Shown one piece after another: positions 52,387 to 60,792 of a stretch of DNA of 64,000 nucleotides. Source of the DNA: Pseudomonas sp. Choline-02u-1 (GTDB taxonomy: Bacteria; Pseudomonadota; Gammaproteobacteria; Pseudomonadales; Pseudomonadaceae). The stretch spans positions 62,001 to 126,000 of the forward strand of contig NZ_PJBC01000067.1 of the NCBI RefSeq assembly GCF_002836515.1, in the 5' to 3' direction. How positions within the stretch are numbered: position 1 is the first letter of the stretch; each line of letters starts with the position of its first letter. Made by a program: the position numbers and the translations under genes. The notes under the pieces are model-generated. The model saw only the letters and a list, made by a program, of their open reading frames with translations. It ran no database searches and had not been told where the DNA came from.

Positions 52387-53268
52387 ATGTTCATACATAA
52401 CAAGCGACTTCAGTACACCGTTCGCGTGGCCGAGCCCAATCCGGGTCTGGCCAATCTGCTTTTGGAACAATTCGGGGGTGCCAATGGCGAGCTGGCGGCA
52501 GCGGCCCGCTATTTCACGCAAGCCCTGGCCGAGGAAGATCCGGGCCGTAAAGACCTTCTGCTGGACATTGCCACCGAGGAGTTGAGCCATCTGGAGGTGG
52601 TCGGCTCGATCATCGTGATGCTCAACAAAGGTGCCAAGGGCCAGATGGCCGAAGGCGTGCAAGAGGAAGGCGAGTTGTACCGCGCGCTGAACGGCGCCGG
52701 TAATGACTCGCATATCACCAGCCTGCTTTACGGTGCAGGCGCACCGCTGGTCAATTCGGCCGGGGTGCCGTGGACAGCGGCCTACGTTGACTCGATCACC
52801 GAGCCGACCGCCGACTTCCGTTCCAACATCGCCGCCGAAGCGCGGGCGAAGATCCTCTACGAGCGCCTGATCAACATCACTGATGATCCGGGTGTGAAAG
52901 AGGCACTTGGCTTCTTGATGACGCGGGAAATTGCGCATCAACAGTCCTTCGAAAAGGCCCTGCATTCGATCCAGCCCAACTTCCCGCAGGGCAAACTGCC
53001 CGGGATGCCTGAGTTCACCCACAAGTACTTCAACATGTCCGGCGAACCCAACGTTCGTGGTCCCTGGAATGAAGGCGGTGCGTGGGAATACGTGGAAAAT
53101 CCACAGCCGGCAGTCGACGGCGGTGATGGTCTGGCGACCGTCAACCTTCCAGCTGAAGATGAACAAGTGCTTGAGGCGATGAAGATCCGCACGGCCTCCG
53201 ACCCACTCAGCGAACCGGTGACCGGTGCTGATCTGGGCTCAGGTTACGTACAGGGCAAAGATGTCTGA
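52387..53268 (+). CDS. Manganese catalase
   Basis: Non-haem catalase destroying hydrogen peroxide at a dimanganese centre. 293 residues, the normal length. The four-helix-bundle metal ligands are visible: glutamate in GGANGELAAAARYFTQ, Glu and His in ATEELSHLEVV, glutamate in IAAEARAKILYERL, and Glu-His in MTREIAHQQSFEKAL. The motif YGAGAPLVNSAGVPWTAAYV and the C-terminal HKYFNMSGEPNVRGPWNEG are typical of the family. It heads a short operon with two small genes. It should be active even when haem or iron is limiting; stress or stationary-phase control is likely but not shown by sequence. Confidence 0.94.
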   Translation: MFIHNKRLQYTVRVAEPNPGLANLLLEQFGGANGELAAAARYFTQALAEEDPGRKDLLLDIATEELSHLEVVGSIIVMLNKGAKGQMAEGVQEEGELYRALNGAGNDSHITSLLYGAGAPLVNSAGVPWTAAYVDSITEPTADFRSNIAAEARAKILYERLINITDDPGVKEALGFLMTREIAHQQSFEKALHSIQPNFPQGKLPGMPEFTHKYFNMSGEPNVRGPWNEGGAWEYVENPQPAVDGGDGLATVNLPAEDEQVLEAMKIRTASDPLSEPVTGADLGSGYVQGKDV

Positions 53269-53320
53269 ACCCGGCCCGGCGGCCCCGGACCGGGGTCGCC
53301 ACTTGCTCAAGGTGAACAAC

Positions 53321-53623
53321 ATGAAAAGCAGCAAAGTCACGGCACTGACCTCTGAACATTTTCAACGCTTGATGGAGCACGCGTACGCTGGTTTTGAGCT
53401 CGACTGCAAACAGGCCTGTCGAGGAATGAAAGTCAGCATGGCGGTGAATGTATTCGGCTTGGGTACGCTGCTGCCGAATAACTTCGCCGACGAGACCGAA
53501 GTTCCGCCTTCCGACGAGCCAGCAACAATCGACGACGCCTCGCCCACGATGCCAGTGGTTGCCAGGCGCGCATTGGCGGCGCGCACCCGATCACTCGACG
53601 TGGCTGAAGGATTTCATCGTTAA
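53321..53623 (+). CDS. Hypothetical protein in the manganese-catalase operon
   Basis: 100 residues from the ATG at 53321, preceded by AAGGTG. The N-terminal part (KVTALTSEHFQRLMEHAYAG, FELDCKQACRGMKVSMAVNV, FGLGTLLPNNF) looks folded and holds two cysteines close together. The C-terminal half is low-complexity, rich in Pro, Ala and acidic residues. I do not know the family. It lies 52 bases after the catalase and 12 bases before the membrane peptide gene, so the three are probably co-transcribed. Confidence 0.65.
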   Translation: MKSSKVTALTSEHFQRLMEHAYAGFELDCKQACRGMKVSMAVNVFGLGTLLPNNFADETEVPPSDEPATIDDASPTMPVVARRALAARTRSLDVAEGFHR

Positions 53624-53635
53624 CGGGAGGACTAC

Positions 53636-53776
53636 ATGAAAACGCTTGAAAACCGGAAGTCACCCTTCATGCCGATCGTCGCCCCTGGACTCCAGTTTGT
53701 GCTGGGCAGCGCGATATTCGCCGGCGGAACGCTGATCATGATGAGCGAACTGGCGGGGAAACTCATTGCGCCGTGA
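53636..53776 (+). CDS. 46-residue single-span membrane peptide
   Basis: A small gene with an excellent GGGAGG ribosome site five bases before its ATG, 12 bases after the previous stop. The product has a basic N terminus (MKTLENRKSP) and one hydrophobic stretch (about residues 12-36: FMPIVAPGLQFVLGSAIFAG, then GTLIM), ending SELAGKLIAP. It would be an inner-membrane peptide. Function unknown; linked to the manganese-catalase operon by strand and spacing. Confidence 0.7.
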   Translation: MKTLENRKSPFMPIVAPGLQFVLGSAIFAGGTLIMMSELAGKLIAP

Positions 53777-53815
53777 TCCTGGCGTCGCGGCCTCGGGCGT
53801 ACACAATTCGCACAT

Positions 53816-54274
53816 TCAGAACAGCACAGCAGCCGCTTCCCTCATGAAGATCTCGACGGTCTTCGGCCCTATCCCCTCGAACTCGGACAGGCGCTTCTCC
53901 AGCGCCTTACGATCCGCGCTTGCCGCCACGATGTGACCGACCTTACCGGCGTATTCGCTGTTGAGCTTGTTTGCCAACGCGAGTAATCGCGACGCCGTGC
54001 TCTCGTCGTAACGCACGTAACGCGCCTGCCCCAGCATTGACACCAGTTGACGGTGAGTACACTGCGCAAGCTTTTGCGGCGTGTCTTTGTGATGCTGCTC
54101 TACTATGACTTGATACGCCTTCGCTGCGATCGCACCTTGAATCCTCTTGCCCATCAGAAAACTGGCAAGCAACCATTTGAACAGGCCGGTTTCGCTGGGG
54201 TTTTGCAGATCGATGTTCAAGTCACGGGCCGTGATGATTCCACTCACAAGTCTCTCCTCAAAGAGCGCTTCCAT
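53816..54274 (-). CDS. Small helix-hairpin-helix (HhH-GPD-like) protein
   Basis: 152 residues from the ATG at 54274. A glycosylase-like helical core is seen in ETGLFKWLLASFLMGKRIQG and AIAAKAYQVIVEQHHKDTPQ. Near the end LSEFEGIGPKTVEIFMREA is a helix-hairpin-helix, which grips the DNA backbone in endonuclease III-type enzymes. The iron-sulfur cysteines and the usual lysine/aspartate active site are not evident, and the protein is shorter than a full glycosylase (about 210 residues). It may bind DNA without cutting or recognise a special lesion. It is divergent from the diguanylate cyclase. Confidence 0.75.
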   Translation of the reverse strand: MEALFEERLVSGIITARDLNIDLQNPSETGLFKWLLASFLMGKRIQGAIAAKAYQVIVEQHHKDTPQKLAQCTHRQLVSMLGQARYVRYDESTASRLLALANKLNSEYAGKVGHIVAASADRKALEKRLSEFEGIGPKTVEIFMREAAAVLF

Positions 54275-54406
54275 TGGAGATATAGACCCGACAAGGCTTG
54301 GAACGATCCAACGGCCGCCGCTTGGCCAGGGCAATAGATTGAATTCCAAGGGGAGAAGGAAGGTCATCTTTCAGAGATGCGAGATGACAAGCATAAGGAT
54401 CTTCAA

Positions 54407-55990
54407 ATGCTCGGTTGCAAACTGCCCGACACGAAAGGGCATGACGCCGCACAACCCGCTCCCATCAAAGCTTCCAGCGAGATAGCCGCTTTCCGCCTGA
54501 CCGTGATCTTCATGCTGACGGTCATTCTGGCGTTTCTGGGTGTCGAAGGATGGCGGACGTGGCGTGACTACCATTCTGCGTTTTCGTCTGCCCGCAATTC
54601 AGTCACCAACCTCGCTCGGGCAACGGCGCAGCATGCCGAGGACGCCATTCGCCAGGTAGACGTGTTGACCGCCGCGCTGGGCGAGCGCGTGGAAGGCGAT
54701 GGCTTACAAAACATCAACGTGCCTCGCATTCACAAGCTGCTGGTCCAGCAAGCCAAACTCATGCCGCAGTTGCACGGCCTGTTCATCTATGGCCCGGACG
54801 GGCAGTGGATTGTCACCGATAAGGAAATTATCCCGGACCCGGCCAACAACGCCGACCGCGATTATTTCCAGTACCACCGCACCCACACCGATCGAAGCGT
54901 GCGCATCGGTGATGTCGTCAAAAGCAAATCCACGGATGACCTGATCATCCCGATTTCCCGCCGCTTGAATAACCCGGACGGCTCGTTCGCCGGCGTGCTG
55001 CTGGGAACGATCAAGGTCAGTTACTTCGTCGACTATTACGGCGATTTCAAGATTGATGACAAGGGTGCACTGGTACTGGCGTTGCGCAATGGCACCATCC
55101 TCGTACGTCGGCCCTTCATCGCCTCGGTGATCGGTCAGAGTCTCGCCGACAGTGAAGTGTTCAAGCGCTACCTGCCCTTATCCAACCAAGGTATTGCCGA
55201 GGTCCGGGCCATCGTCGATGGCACCCCGCGTCTGTATGGCTACCGAGCCTTGACCACGTACCCACTGGTGGTGGAAACCGGACTTTCTCGCGAATCGATC
55301 ATTGCGCCATGGCGTTGGGACTTGATCAAAACCGGATTCGTGCTGTTGTCGGTGATCACCGCGTTCACGGTTTTCGGATTGATTGTTCTGAGGCAACTGC
55401 GCCAACGGATGGTGATGGAAAAGGATCTGCGCAAGGCGCACCAGGCGATGAAGGACATGGCGTTGACCGACAGCCTGACCGGACTGGCCAACCGCCGCCG
55501 TCTGGACACTGCGCTGGCCGACGAGATTCGCCTGGCCAGACGCCAGGGTTCGTCGATTTCATTGATCATGCTCGACGTTGATCACTTCAAACTCTACAAC
55601 GACACCTACGGGCATGCGGCAGGTGACGACTGCCTGGCCGCTGTCGGCCAAGCGATTGCGCGAGCGGTCAAGCGACCGGGTGATCTGGCCGTGCGCTATG
55701 GCGGCGAGGAGTTTTCCGTGTTGCTGCCCAACACCGATATTCGAGGGGCGGCGCTTGTGGCTCAGGACATACTTCAAACCGTTCGATCCCTGGCGCTCGA
55801 GCACAAGGCGCATCCGCTGGGTCACGTCACTGCCAGTGCAGGCATTGCAGTGGCCAAGCCTGCAGACGAGCACGTCACCCCCGCCACCCTGATCGAGTCG
55901 GCCGACAAGATGCTTTATGCAGCGAAGCAACGAGGGCGGGATCGCTATTGCAGTGGCGGGGACAGCGGCCTGGAATGCGAAGGGCCGTGA
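54407..55990 (+). CDS. Diguanylate cyclase with periplasmic dCache sensor
   Basis: Makes cyclic di-GMP. 527 residues from the ATG at 54407, chosen for the AAGGA seven bases before it. Membrane helix about 30-50, periplasmic Cache-type sensor (about 60-290; LFIYGPDGQWIVTDKEIIPD and DYFQYHRTHTDRSVRIGDVV are typical), second helix about 305-325, then GGDEF domain. That domain has DSLTGLANRR, the active-site YGGEEF, and an RxxD inhibitory site (RPGD) five residues before it, so the enzyme should be active and product-inhibited. Sensor ligand unknown. It may feed attachment through cyclic di-GMP. Confidence 0.93.
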   Translation: MLGCKLPDTKGHDAAQPAPIKASSEIAAFRLTVIFMLTVILAFLGVEGWRTWRDYHSAFSSARNSVTNLARATAQHAEDAIRQVDVLTAALGERVEGDGLQNINVPRIHKLLVQQAKLMPQLHGLFIYGPDGQWIVTDKEIIPDPANNADRDYFQYHRTHTDRSVRIGDVVKSKSTDDLIIPISRRLNNPDGSFAGVLLGTIKVSYFVDYYGDFKIDDKGALVLALRNGTILVRRPFIASVIGQSLADSEVFKRYLPLSNQGIAEVRAIVDGTPRLYGYRALTTYPLVVETGLSRESIIAPWRWDLIKTGFVLLSVITAFTVFGLIVLRQLRQRMVMEKDLRKAHQAMKDMALTDSLTGLANRRRLDTALADEIRLARRQGSSISLIMLDVDHFKLYNDTYGHAAGDDCLAAVGQAIARAVKRPGDLAVRYGGEEFSVLLPNTDIRGAALVAQDILQTVRSLALEHKAHPLGHVTASAGIAVAKPADEHVTPATLIESADKMLYAAKQRGRDRYCSGGDSGLECEGP

Positions 55991-55993
55991 AGG

Positions 55994-56230
55994 TCAAGCA
56001 GTCCGGCTGATCACCCGAATATCCGTCAAACCGACGCGCTCAGCCTGCTCAACAACCTGCTCTGGCGTCGAGTCTGCCGTGGGCATGACCAGGCTGTTCT
56101 CCGCATCGCCCAGATGCAGTTCCAGTAGATGCATCGCTGCATCGTGCTCGGCCAGTTGCGCTTCCTTGAGTTCGAGCAGATAAGTACGAGGCTCGCCGTT
56201 GAATCGATATTCGATGTGATGGGTGTACAT
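55994..56230 (-). CDS. Small conserved-looking hypothetical protein, 78 residues
   Basis: MYTHHIEYRFNGEPRTYLLE begins a compact alpha/beta protein with an acidic helix (LAEHDAAMHLLELH) and a C-terminal strand (TDIRVISRTA). The coding quality is good along its length. No cysteines or membrane segments. Convergent with the diguanylate cyclase, with only three bases between stops. Family unknown to me. Confidence 0.7.
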   Translation of the reverse strand: MYTHHIEYRFNGEPRTYLLELKEAQLAEHDAAMHLLELHLGDAENSLVMPTADSTPEQVVEQAERVGLTDIRVISRTA

Positions 56231-56394
56231 GATGTCGTCCGCGTCGGTGGGTAAATGGCAGTGTTTATCCTGACGCAGCAGTCAGCTTTTAGTTCAACCT
56301 CGCTGCCAAATTGCATGTTCAAACAAACTTTTTGCGCAGCGAAGCGTCCTCTTCTTAACTCTCCATAACAGCTGATCACAGCTAAGGACTGGCA

Positions 56395-56838
56395 ATGACC
56401 TTTTTCATTTTCCTTCTGGCCTGCGCGGCGGCGGCAACCACCGGCGTGATGTTCAAACCCGGCCCGTGGTACGAATCGCTGACTAAACCCTCTTTCACCC
56501 CGCCCAACTGGGCCTTTCCCGTAGCGTGGACGATCATCTACTTGCTGCTGGCCTGGGCCGGTTATCGCCTGAGCCTGATCCCCGGCAGCCAAACGGTGCA
56601 GGCCTTGTGGGCCGCGCAAATCGCCCTGAACACGCTGTGGACGCCGGTGTTCTTCGGTGCACATCAGGTGCTGGCGGCGCTGGTGATTCTGGCGGTGCTG
56701 TGGGTGGTGGTTGCGGTGATGGTGGTACTCGCCCTGCAACTTGACGTGGTCACCGGGCTGATCCTATTCCCGTACCTGGCATGGCTGAGCGTCGCGGCGG
56801 CGCTGAATTGCTCGATCCTGATGAAGAATCGCCTGTGA
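56395..56838 (+). CDS. tspO: TspO/MBR-family membrane protein
   Basis: Five-helix tryptophan-rich membrane protein, 147 residues, full family length. The conserved segments are GVMFKPGPWYESLTKPSFTP, PNWAFPVAWTIIYLLLAWAG, ALNTLWTPVFFGAHQVLAAL and FPYLAWLSVAAALN. In bacteria TspO binds porphyrins and influences tetrapyrrole and stress regulation. Its stop overlaps the GTG start of the esterase gene (GTGA), so the two are translationally coupled. Confidence 0.93.
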   Translation: MTFFIFLLACAAAATTGVMFKPGPWYESLTKPSFTPPNWAFPVAWTIIYLLLAWAGYRLSLIPGSQTVQALWAAQIALNTLWTPVFFGAHQVLAALVILAVLWVVVAVMVVLALQLDVVTGLILFPYLAWLSVAAALNCSILMKNRL

Positions 56839-57818
56839 GCGATTTTCCATGGCCACAAGGCGAGCGCGAGCTGGCGCAGATTCGTGCGTTCAACAAAAAG
56901 CTCGCCTGGCTGCCGCGGTTCAAGATCCGCAACCGGCTCACGCCACGGCTGATCCAGGCGTTGATGCGCGCGGGTCAGGTGGGTGGTGGCCGCAGGCTGC
57001 GCCAGCATGGGCTGGCGGCTGAGTGCAAGACCATCGACACGGTGCCGGTGCGGATTATCCGCCCCAAGGGCAAAGCCAAAGGCGTGGTGCTGGATTTCCA
57101 TGGTGGCGGCTGGGTGATCGGCAATGCGCAGATGGACGACAACTTCAACATTGCCATCGTCAACACCTGCGACGTGGCGGTGGTGTCGGTTGATTATCGG
57201 CTGGCCGTGTCGACGCCGATCGAGGGCTTGCTGGAAGACTGCCTGCGCGCCACTCGCGGCATTTTGAACGGTGGTGAGTTTGCGGGTTTGCCCGTAGTTG
57301 TCGTCGGTGAATCGGCTGGCGGGCATTTGGCAGCGGCCACCCTGCTCGCCCTCAAATCTTCGCCGCAGCTGCTGCACCGGATCTGCGGTGCGCTGCTCTA
57401 CTACGGCGTCTATGACCTGACCGGCACGCCCAGTGTGCGCACCGCGCCGGCCGATACTCTGGTGCTTGACGGCCCGGGAATGGTCGAAGCGTTACGCCTG
57501 CTTACCCCCGATATCAGCGATGAACAACGACGTCAGCCCCCGCTGTCGCCGCTGTATGGCGACTTCAGTGGGCTGCCACCAGCGCTGCTGTTTGCCGGTG
57601 AGCTCGATCCGCTGCGCGATGACACGCTGCTCATCGCCGAGCGCTGGCAACACACGGCGCCGGTGGAAATGTATAGGCTGCCGGAGTGTCCGCATGGGTT
57701 CATTCACTTCCCCACAGCCACTGCTGACCATGTGCTGGCTTACAGCCGGCAGTGGATCTCGGCACGACTGGCAAGCTACTTGGCGAAATCCGCCGACATC
57801 AGCCCAGCGCTTTCGTAG
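56835..57818 (+). CDS. Alpha/beta hydrolase of the HSL (abhydrolase_3) family
   Basis: Esterase/lipase, 327 residues from the GTG at 56835 overlapping tspO. The HSL motif VVLDFHGGGWVIGNAQMDDN supplies the oxyanion hole, GESAGGHLAAAT the nucleophile, an aspartate in FAGELDPLRDD and histidine in CPHGFIHFP complete the triad. No signal peptide. An in-frame ATG at 56781 lies inside tspO and is less likely. Substrate unknown. Confidence 0.87.
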   Translation: MSDFPWPQGERELAQIRAFNKKLAWLPRFKIRNRLTPRLIQALMRAGQVGGGRRLRQHGLAAECKTIDTVPVRIIRPKGKAKGVVLDFHGGGWVIGNAQMDDNFNIAIVNTCDVAVVSVDYRLAVSTPIEGLLEDCLRATRGILNGGEFAGLPVVVVGESAGGHLAAATLLALKSSPQLLHRICGALLYYGVYDLTGTPSVRTAPADTLVLDGPGMVEALRLLTPDISDEQRRQPPLSPLYGDFSGLPPALLFAGELDPLRDDTLLIAERWQHTAPVEMYRLPECPHGFIHFPTATADHVLAYSRQWISARLASYLAKSADISPALS

Positions 57819-57845
57819 CTGCCGATCAATTCATCAAACAATGCA

Positions 57846-58055
57846 ATGTCCCCTCGTCATCAGCCGCTCGTGGCCGGCACCAGTTTTTCCATGGCCGATA
57901 TTGCCGTGTTGGGCGCAATGATCTTCTCGGCGCTGGTTGAGCTGGAAGTCCCCGAAGACTGCACAGCACTGCGCGAATGGCACGCGCGCATGCAGCAACG
58001 CCCGAGTGTGCAGCAATGGCGCGCGATGGTTGAGCCCGGCGAACCGCAAACCTGA
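57846..58055 (+). pseudogene. Glutathione S-transferase remnant (C-terminal fragment)
   Basis: A frame of about 69 residues contains LVAGTSFSMADIAVLGAMIF and PEDCTALREWHARMQQRPSV, the C-terminal helical domain of a GST with its conserved SMADI N-capping motif. The thioredoxin-like N-terminal domain with the glutathione site is absent upstream, where the esterase gene ends 27 bases before. It is best read as the scar of a deletion. Confidence 0.75.
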
Positions 58056-58061
58056 AACGAG

Positions 58062-58086
58062 AAAAAAGGCGCCTTCCCTGGCGCCT
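58062..58086 (-). terminator. Intrinsic terminator of the oxidoreductase gene
   Basis: On the minus strand AGGCGCC (58080-58086) pairs with GGCGCCT (58067-58073) around a six-base loop, followed by a run of T residues. It begins nine bases after the oxidoreductase stop. Confidence 0.88.
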
Positions 58087-58094
58087 CACTTGCT

Positions 58095-59105
58095 TCAGCC
58101 CACCTTGATCACAACCTTGCCAAACGCCCCTTTCGCCAGATGCTCATAGGCCTCGCGCGCTTGTTCAAACGGATACACATGGTCTATCACCGGGCGAATG
58201 TCGTGCTCGGCGAGGAACACGTTCATCCGGTCGAACGATGAACGCGGTGCTACCGCAATGCCGCGAATCGTGGTCTGGCGGAAGATCAGCGGCATCAGGT
58301 TCAGCTCGACTGTCTGCCCTGTGAGAAAGCCGATCTGCGCAATCCGCCCCGAGGCCTTGGTCGCTGCTACCGACTGATTGATGCCATTGCCTCCCGCCAC
58401 ATCGAGCAGCAGATCCACACCCTTGCCGTCAGTGAGTTTCAGCACCTCGTCCGCCCAGTTCGGCGTGGTGCGGTAGTTGATACCGGCGACAGCACCCAGA
58501 CGTTTTACCGCATGCAGGTTGTCATCGCTGCTTGAGGTTGCGATGACTTTGGCGCCCAGCGCCGTGGCGATCTGTACGGCGAAAATCGATACGCCGCCGG
58601 TGCCCTGCACCAACACGGTCTGGCCCGGTTGGATGGCACCGAAATCGACCAGTGCGTACCACGCGGTGAGCGCGGCGATCGGCAGCGTCGCCGCCTCTTC
58701 ATCGCTCATGTTGGCCGGCGCGCCGACGGCACTGTCCTCGTGGATGATCATGTATTCGGCGAGGCCTCCGGGCAGCGGCGAGCCGAAGCAATAATCCGGC
58801 TCATTCGGTCCCGGCTCGCCGTCCAGCCAGCGCGAATACAGATGCGAATTGACCCGGTCGCCAATCTTGAAGCGGGTAACGCCGTCGCCGATGGCAACCA
58901 CGGTACCAGCGGCATCGCTTACCGGGATCAGCGGTTTCGGCACCAGGTGCGGCTCATAGATGCCGTCAACGATGGCCTTGTCGCGAAAATTCAGCGAGAC
59001 CGCGCCGACCTTGACGAGCAGTTCGCCAGCCTTGGGCTGCGGCGTTTGCGTCTCGCCCGGTTGCAGATTGTCGAGCCCGAAATCTTTCAGTAACCACGCT
59101 TTCAT
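58095..59105 (-). CDS. Zinc-independent MDR alcohol dehydrogenase/quinone reductase
   Basis: Medium-chain dehydrogenase/reductase of 336 residues. N-terminal GroES-like domain (GELLVKVGAVSLNFRDKAIV) and Rossmann domain with TVLVQGTGGVSIFAVQIATALGAKV split by the usual GTGGVS motif; the C terminus has FEQAREAYEHLAKGAFGKVV. The structural and catalytic zinc cysteines of classical alcohol dehydrogenases are missing, so it is closer to quinone oxidoreductase/enoyl-reductase members. It is divergent from a LysR regulator, with inverted repeats between them. Confidence 0.85.
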   Translation of the reverse strand: MKAWLLKDFGLDNLQPGETQTPQPKAGELLVKVGAVSLNFRDKAIVDGIYEPHLVPKPLIPVSDAAGTVVAIGDGVTRFKIGDRVNSHLYSRWLDGEPGPNEPDYCFGSPLPGGLAEYMIIHEDSAVGAPANMSDEEAATLPIAALTAWYALVDFGAIQPGQTVLVQGTGGVSIFAVQIATALGAKVIATSSSDDNLHAVKRLGAVAGINYRTTPNWADEVLKLTDGKGVDLLLDVAGGNGINQSVAATKASGRIAQIGFLTGQTVELNLMPLIFRQTTIRGIAVAPRSSFDRMNVFLAEHDIRPVIDHVYPFEQAREAYEHLAKGAFGKVVIKVG

Positions 59106-59133
59106 GATGAGTCTCCAAACGCGTTATTGGCCA

Positions 59134-59182
59134 CAAACCCTGAGCAGGTTTGCCTTGGGCCCATGATTGGCTTTTATGCCAA
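59134..59182. promoter_or_regulatory. LysR-type operator candidates between the oxidoreductase and LysR genes
   Basis: Two inverted repeats lie in the 157-base divergent region: CAAACC (59134-59139) with GGTTTG (59147-59152), and TTGGC (59167-59171) with GCCAA (59178-59182). The second fits the T-N11-A pattern of LysR binding sites. Placement between the two genes suits a regulator controlling its neighbour and itself. Confidence 0.55.
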
Positions 59183-59262
59183 CGCAATAAATGCTTGGAA
59201 ACAGACAGGATTGTTCTACTCTGAGGCAACAAAGCCAGACACTGAAGCTCACCGGGAAAGTC

Positions 59263-60177
59263 ATGGAATTACTGCAATCGATGCGCCTGTTCGCCCGACT
59301 GGCGGAGCTGGGCAGTTTCACCAAAGCGGCGCAGTCACTGGATATCGGCCGGCCGCAGGTCACTCGCTATATTCAGGAGCTGGAAACCTCACTCGGCGTG
59401 CGCCTGTTCCAGCGCACTACGAGGAAAGTCGCACTCACCGCCGAGGGTGAACTTTTCTATCAGCGGGTACAGGAAATCCTGGCCGAGATCACCGCCGCCA
59501 CCACGATGTTCGATCGCACCGGAGCCACGCTGTCCGGCCGACTGCGTATCGATATCCCCACCGCGTTCGCGCAGCTGGAATTCATCAAAAGCCTGCGCGA
59601 ATTCACCGACGCCTACCCCGGCATCGACATGGTGCTGGGCGTCACCGATCGCACGGTTGATCTGGTCGGCGAAGGCATTGATTGTGCGCTGCGCATCGGC
59701 GAGTTGCCTGATTCAACCCTGATCGCCCGCCCCATCGCGCAGGCGACCATGGTCACCTGCGCCGCGCCCGAGTATCTGCGCGAGCACGGCACACCCGAAA
59801 CGCTTGCAGAGCTGGCGAACCATCAAGGCGTTAACTTTTTGTCTGGCCAGAACAACCGCACCTTGCCCTGGCAGTTTTCAGTTGAGGGCAAGCAGAAAAC
59901 CTGTGTCAGCCGCAAAGGCATTACCGTCACCGAGTCGAACGCCTATGTGCAGTGTGGCGTGTCGGGCTTCGGCATTATTCAGGCACCGGGTATCGCGGTG
60001 GCCGAGCATCTGGCCAGCGGAGCATTGGTAGAGATCCTGCAACCGCTGCGCCCCGCGCCTCGGCCAGTATCGCTGCTGTACCCGAGCCGCACGCATTTGC
60101 CGGCGCAGGTACAGATGTTTATCGAATGGCTGCAGGTGCGGTTTGTGCAGTTACATGCGGGGTGGGTAGAAGGCTGA
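59263..60177 (+). CDS. LysR-family transcriptional regulator
   Basis: 304 residues from the ATG at 59263, preceded by GGGAAAG. The N-terminal winged helix is clear: MRLFARLAELGSFTKAAQSL, DIGRPQVTRYIQELETSLGV, RLFQRTTRKVALTAEGELF. The effector domain contains GRLRIDIPTAFAQLEFIKSL and DRTVDLVGEGIDCALRIGEL, typical of the CrgA-type subgroup that often controls a divergent oxidoreductase. It is probably the regulator of the gene at 58095-59105. Confidence 0.92.
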   Translation: MELLQSMRLFARLAELGSFTKAAQSLDIGRPQVTRYIQELETSLGVRLFQRTTRKVALTAEGELFYQRVQEILAEITAATTMFDRTGATLSGRLRIDIPTAFAQLEFIKSLREFTDAYPGIDMVLGVTDRTVDLVGEGIDCALRIGELPDSTLIARPIAQATMVTCAAPEYLREHGTPETLAELANHQGVNFLSGQNNRTLPWQFSVEGKQKTCVSRKGITVTESNAYVQCGVSGFGIIQAPGIAVAEHLASGALVEILQPLRPAPRPVSLLYPSRTHLPAQVQMFIEWLQVRFVQLHAGWVEG

Positions 60178-60402
60178 ATCTGACGTTACCCTGCAAGTTC
60201 TGCAGTCAGCACATCTACGATTTGAAATCGATGGCTGTTTTCAATCAGGCAGAATCAGGCAAATCGCCAACAGTATCCGCCTAACGCCACCGGCGTCCTG
60301 CCCCCTAATCTGAACCCATGCAGAACACACCACTGCAACGGGTTAACCAGAGACTGATCTGAACGACCCGGACCTCAATCCCATTTGACCGGAGTCACCG
60401 CC

Positions 60403-60696
60403 ATGAAAACTGTAAACCGACTGATCGCCGTCGCGGCCTTCGCCCTCAGCGCCAGCGCATTCGCCCTACCGAGCAATCAGGAAGAGCGTTTCTTCACCCG
60501 GGTCAGCGAACCACAGCAGACCTTTGCCGCCGATGGTTCGCAGCGTACGCCCCAGGGCCAGGCGGTGGCTGAAGACGGTTATGACAAGACCCCGCAAGGC
60601 CAGGCCATCGCTGCCGACGGCTCAGACCGCACCCCATTGGGTGAGGCTCTGGCCGCTGATGGATCGGACCGCACACCGGGTCGTCGCGCAGCCTAA
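60403..60696 (+). CDS. Small secreted protein with 15-residue tandem repeats
   Basis: 97 residues with a signal peptide (VAAFALSASAFA). The mature part holds four tandem copies of a 15-residue motif: FAADGSQRTPQGQAV, AEDGYDKTPQGQAI, AADGSDRTPLGEAL and AADGSDRTPGRRAA. The repeats are hydrophilic and probably disordered, and the D-G-S-D spacing might bind calcium. A long hairpin follows the stop. I know of no assigned function. It is flanked by the LysR gene and an AraC remnant. Confidence 0.75.
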   Translation: MKTVNRLIAVAAFALSASAFALPSNQEERFFTRVSEPQQTFAADGSQRTPQGQAVAEDGYDKTPQGQAIAADGSDRTPLGEALAADGSDRTPGRRAA

Positions 60697-60715
60697 GCGC
60701 GTGTTGCCAAGAGGC

Positions 60716-60750
60716 GAAAGTCCTGCGGGTTTGAGACCTGCAGGACTTTC
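60716..60750 (+). terminator. Long hairpin after the secreted repeat protein
   Basis: GAAAGTCCTGCGGGT (60716-60730) pairs with ACCTGCAGGACTTTC (60736-60750) around a five-base loop, with a single wobble pair. It starts 20 bases after the stop codon. A T-run is lacking, so it may protect the mRNA end as well as terminate. Confidence 0.6.
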
Positions 60751-60792
60751 CCGCTTTCTGGGCGCCAGCGCTAAACAACTGGATTCAGAACC

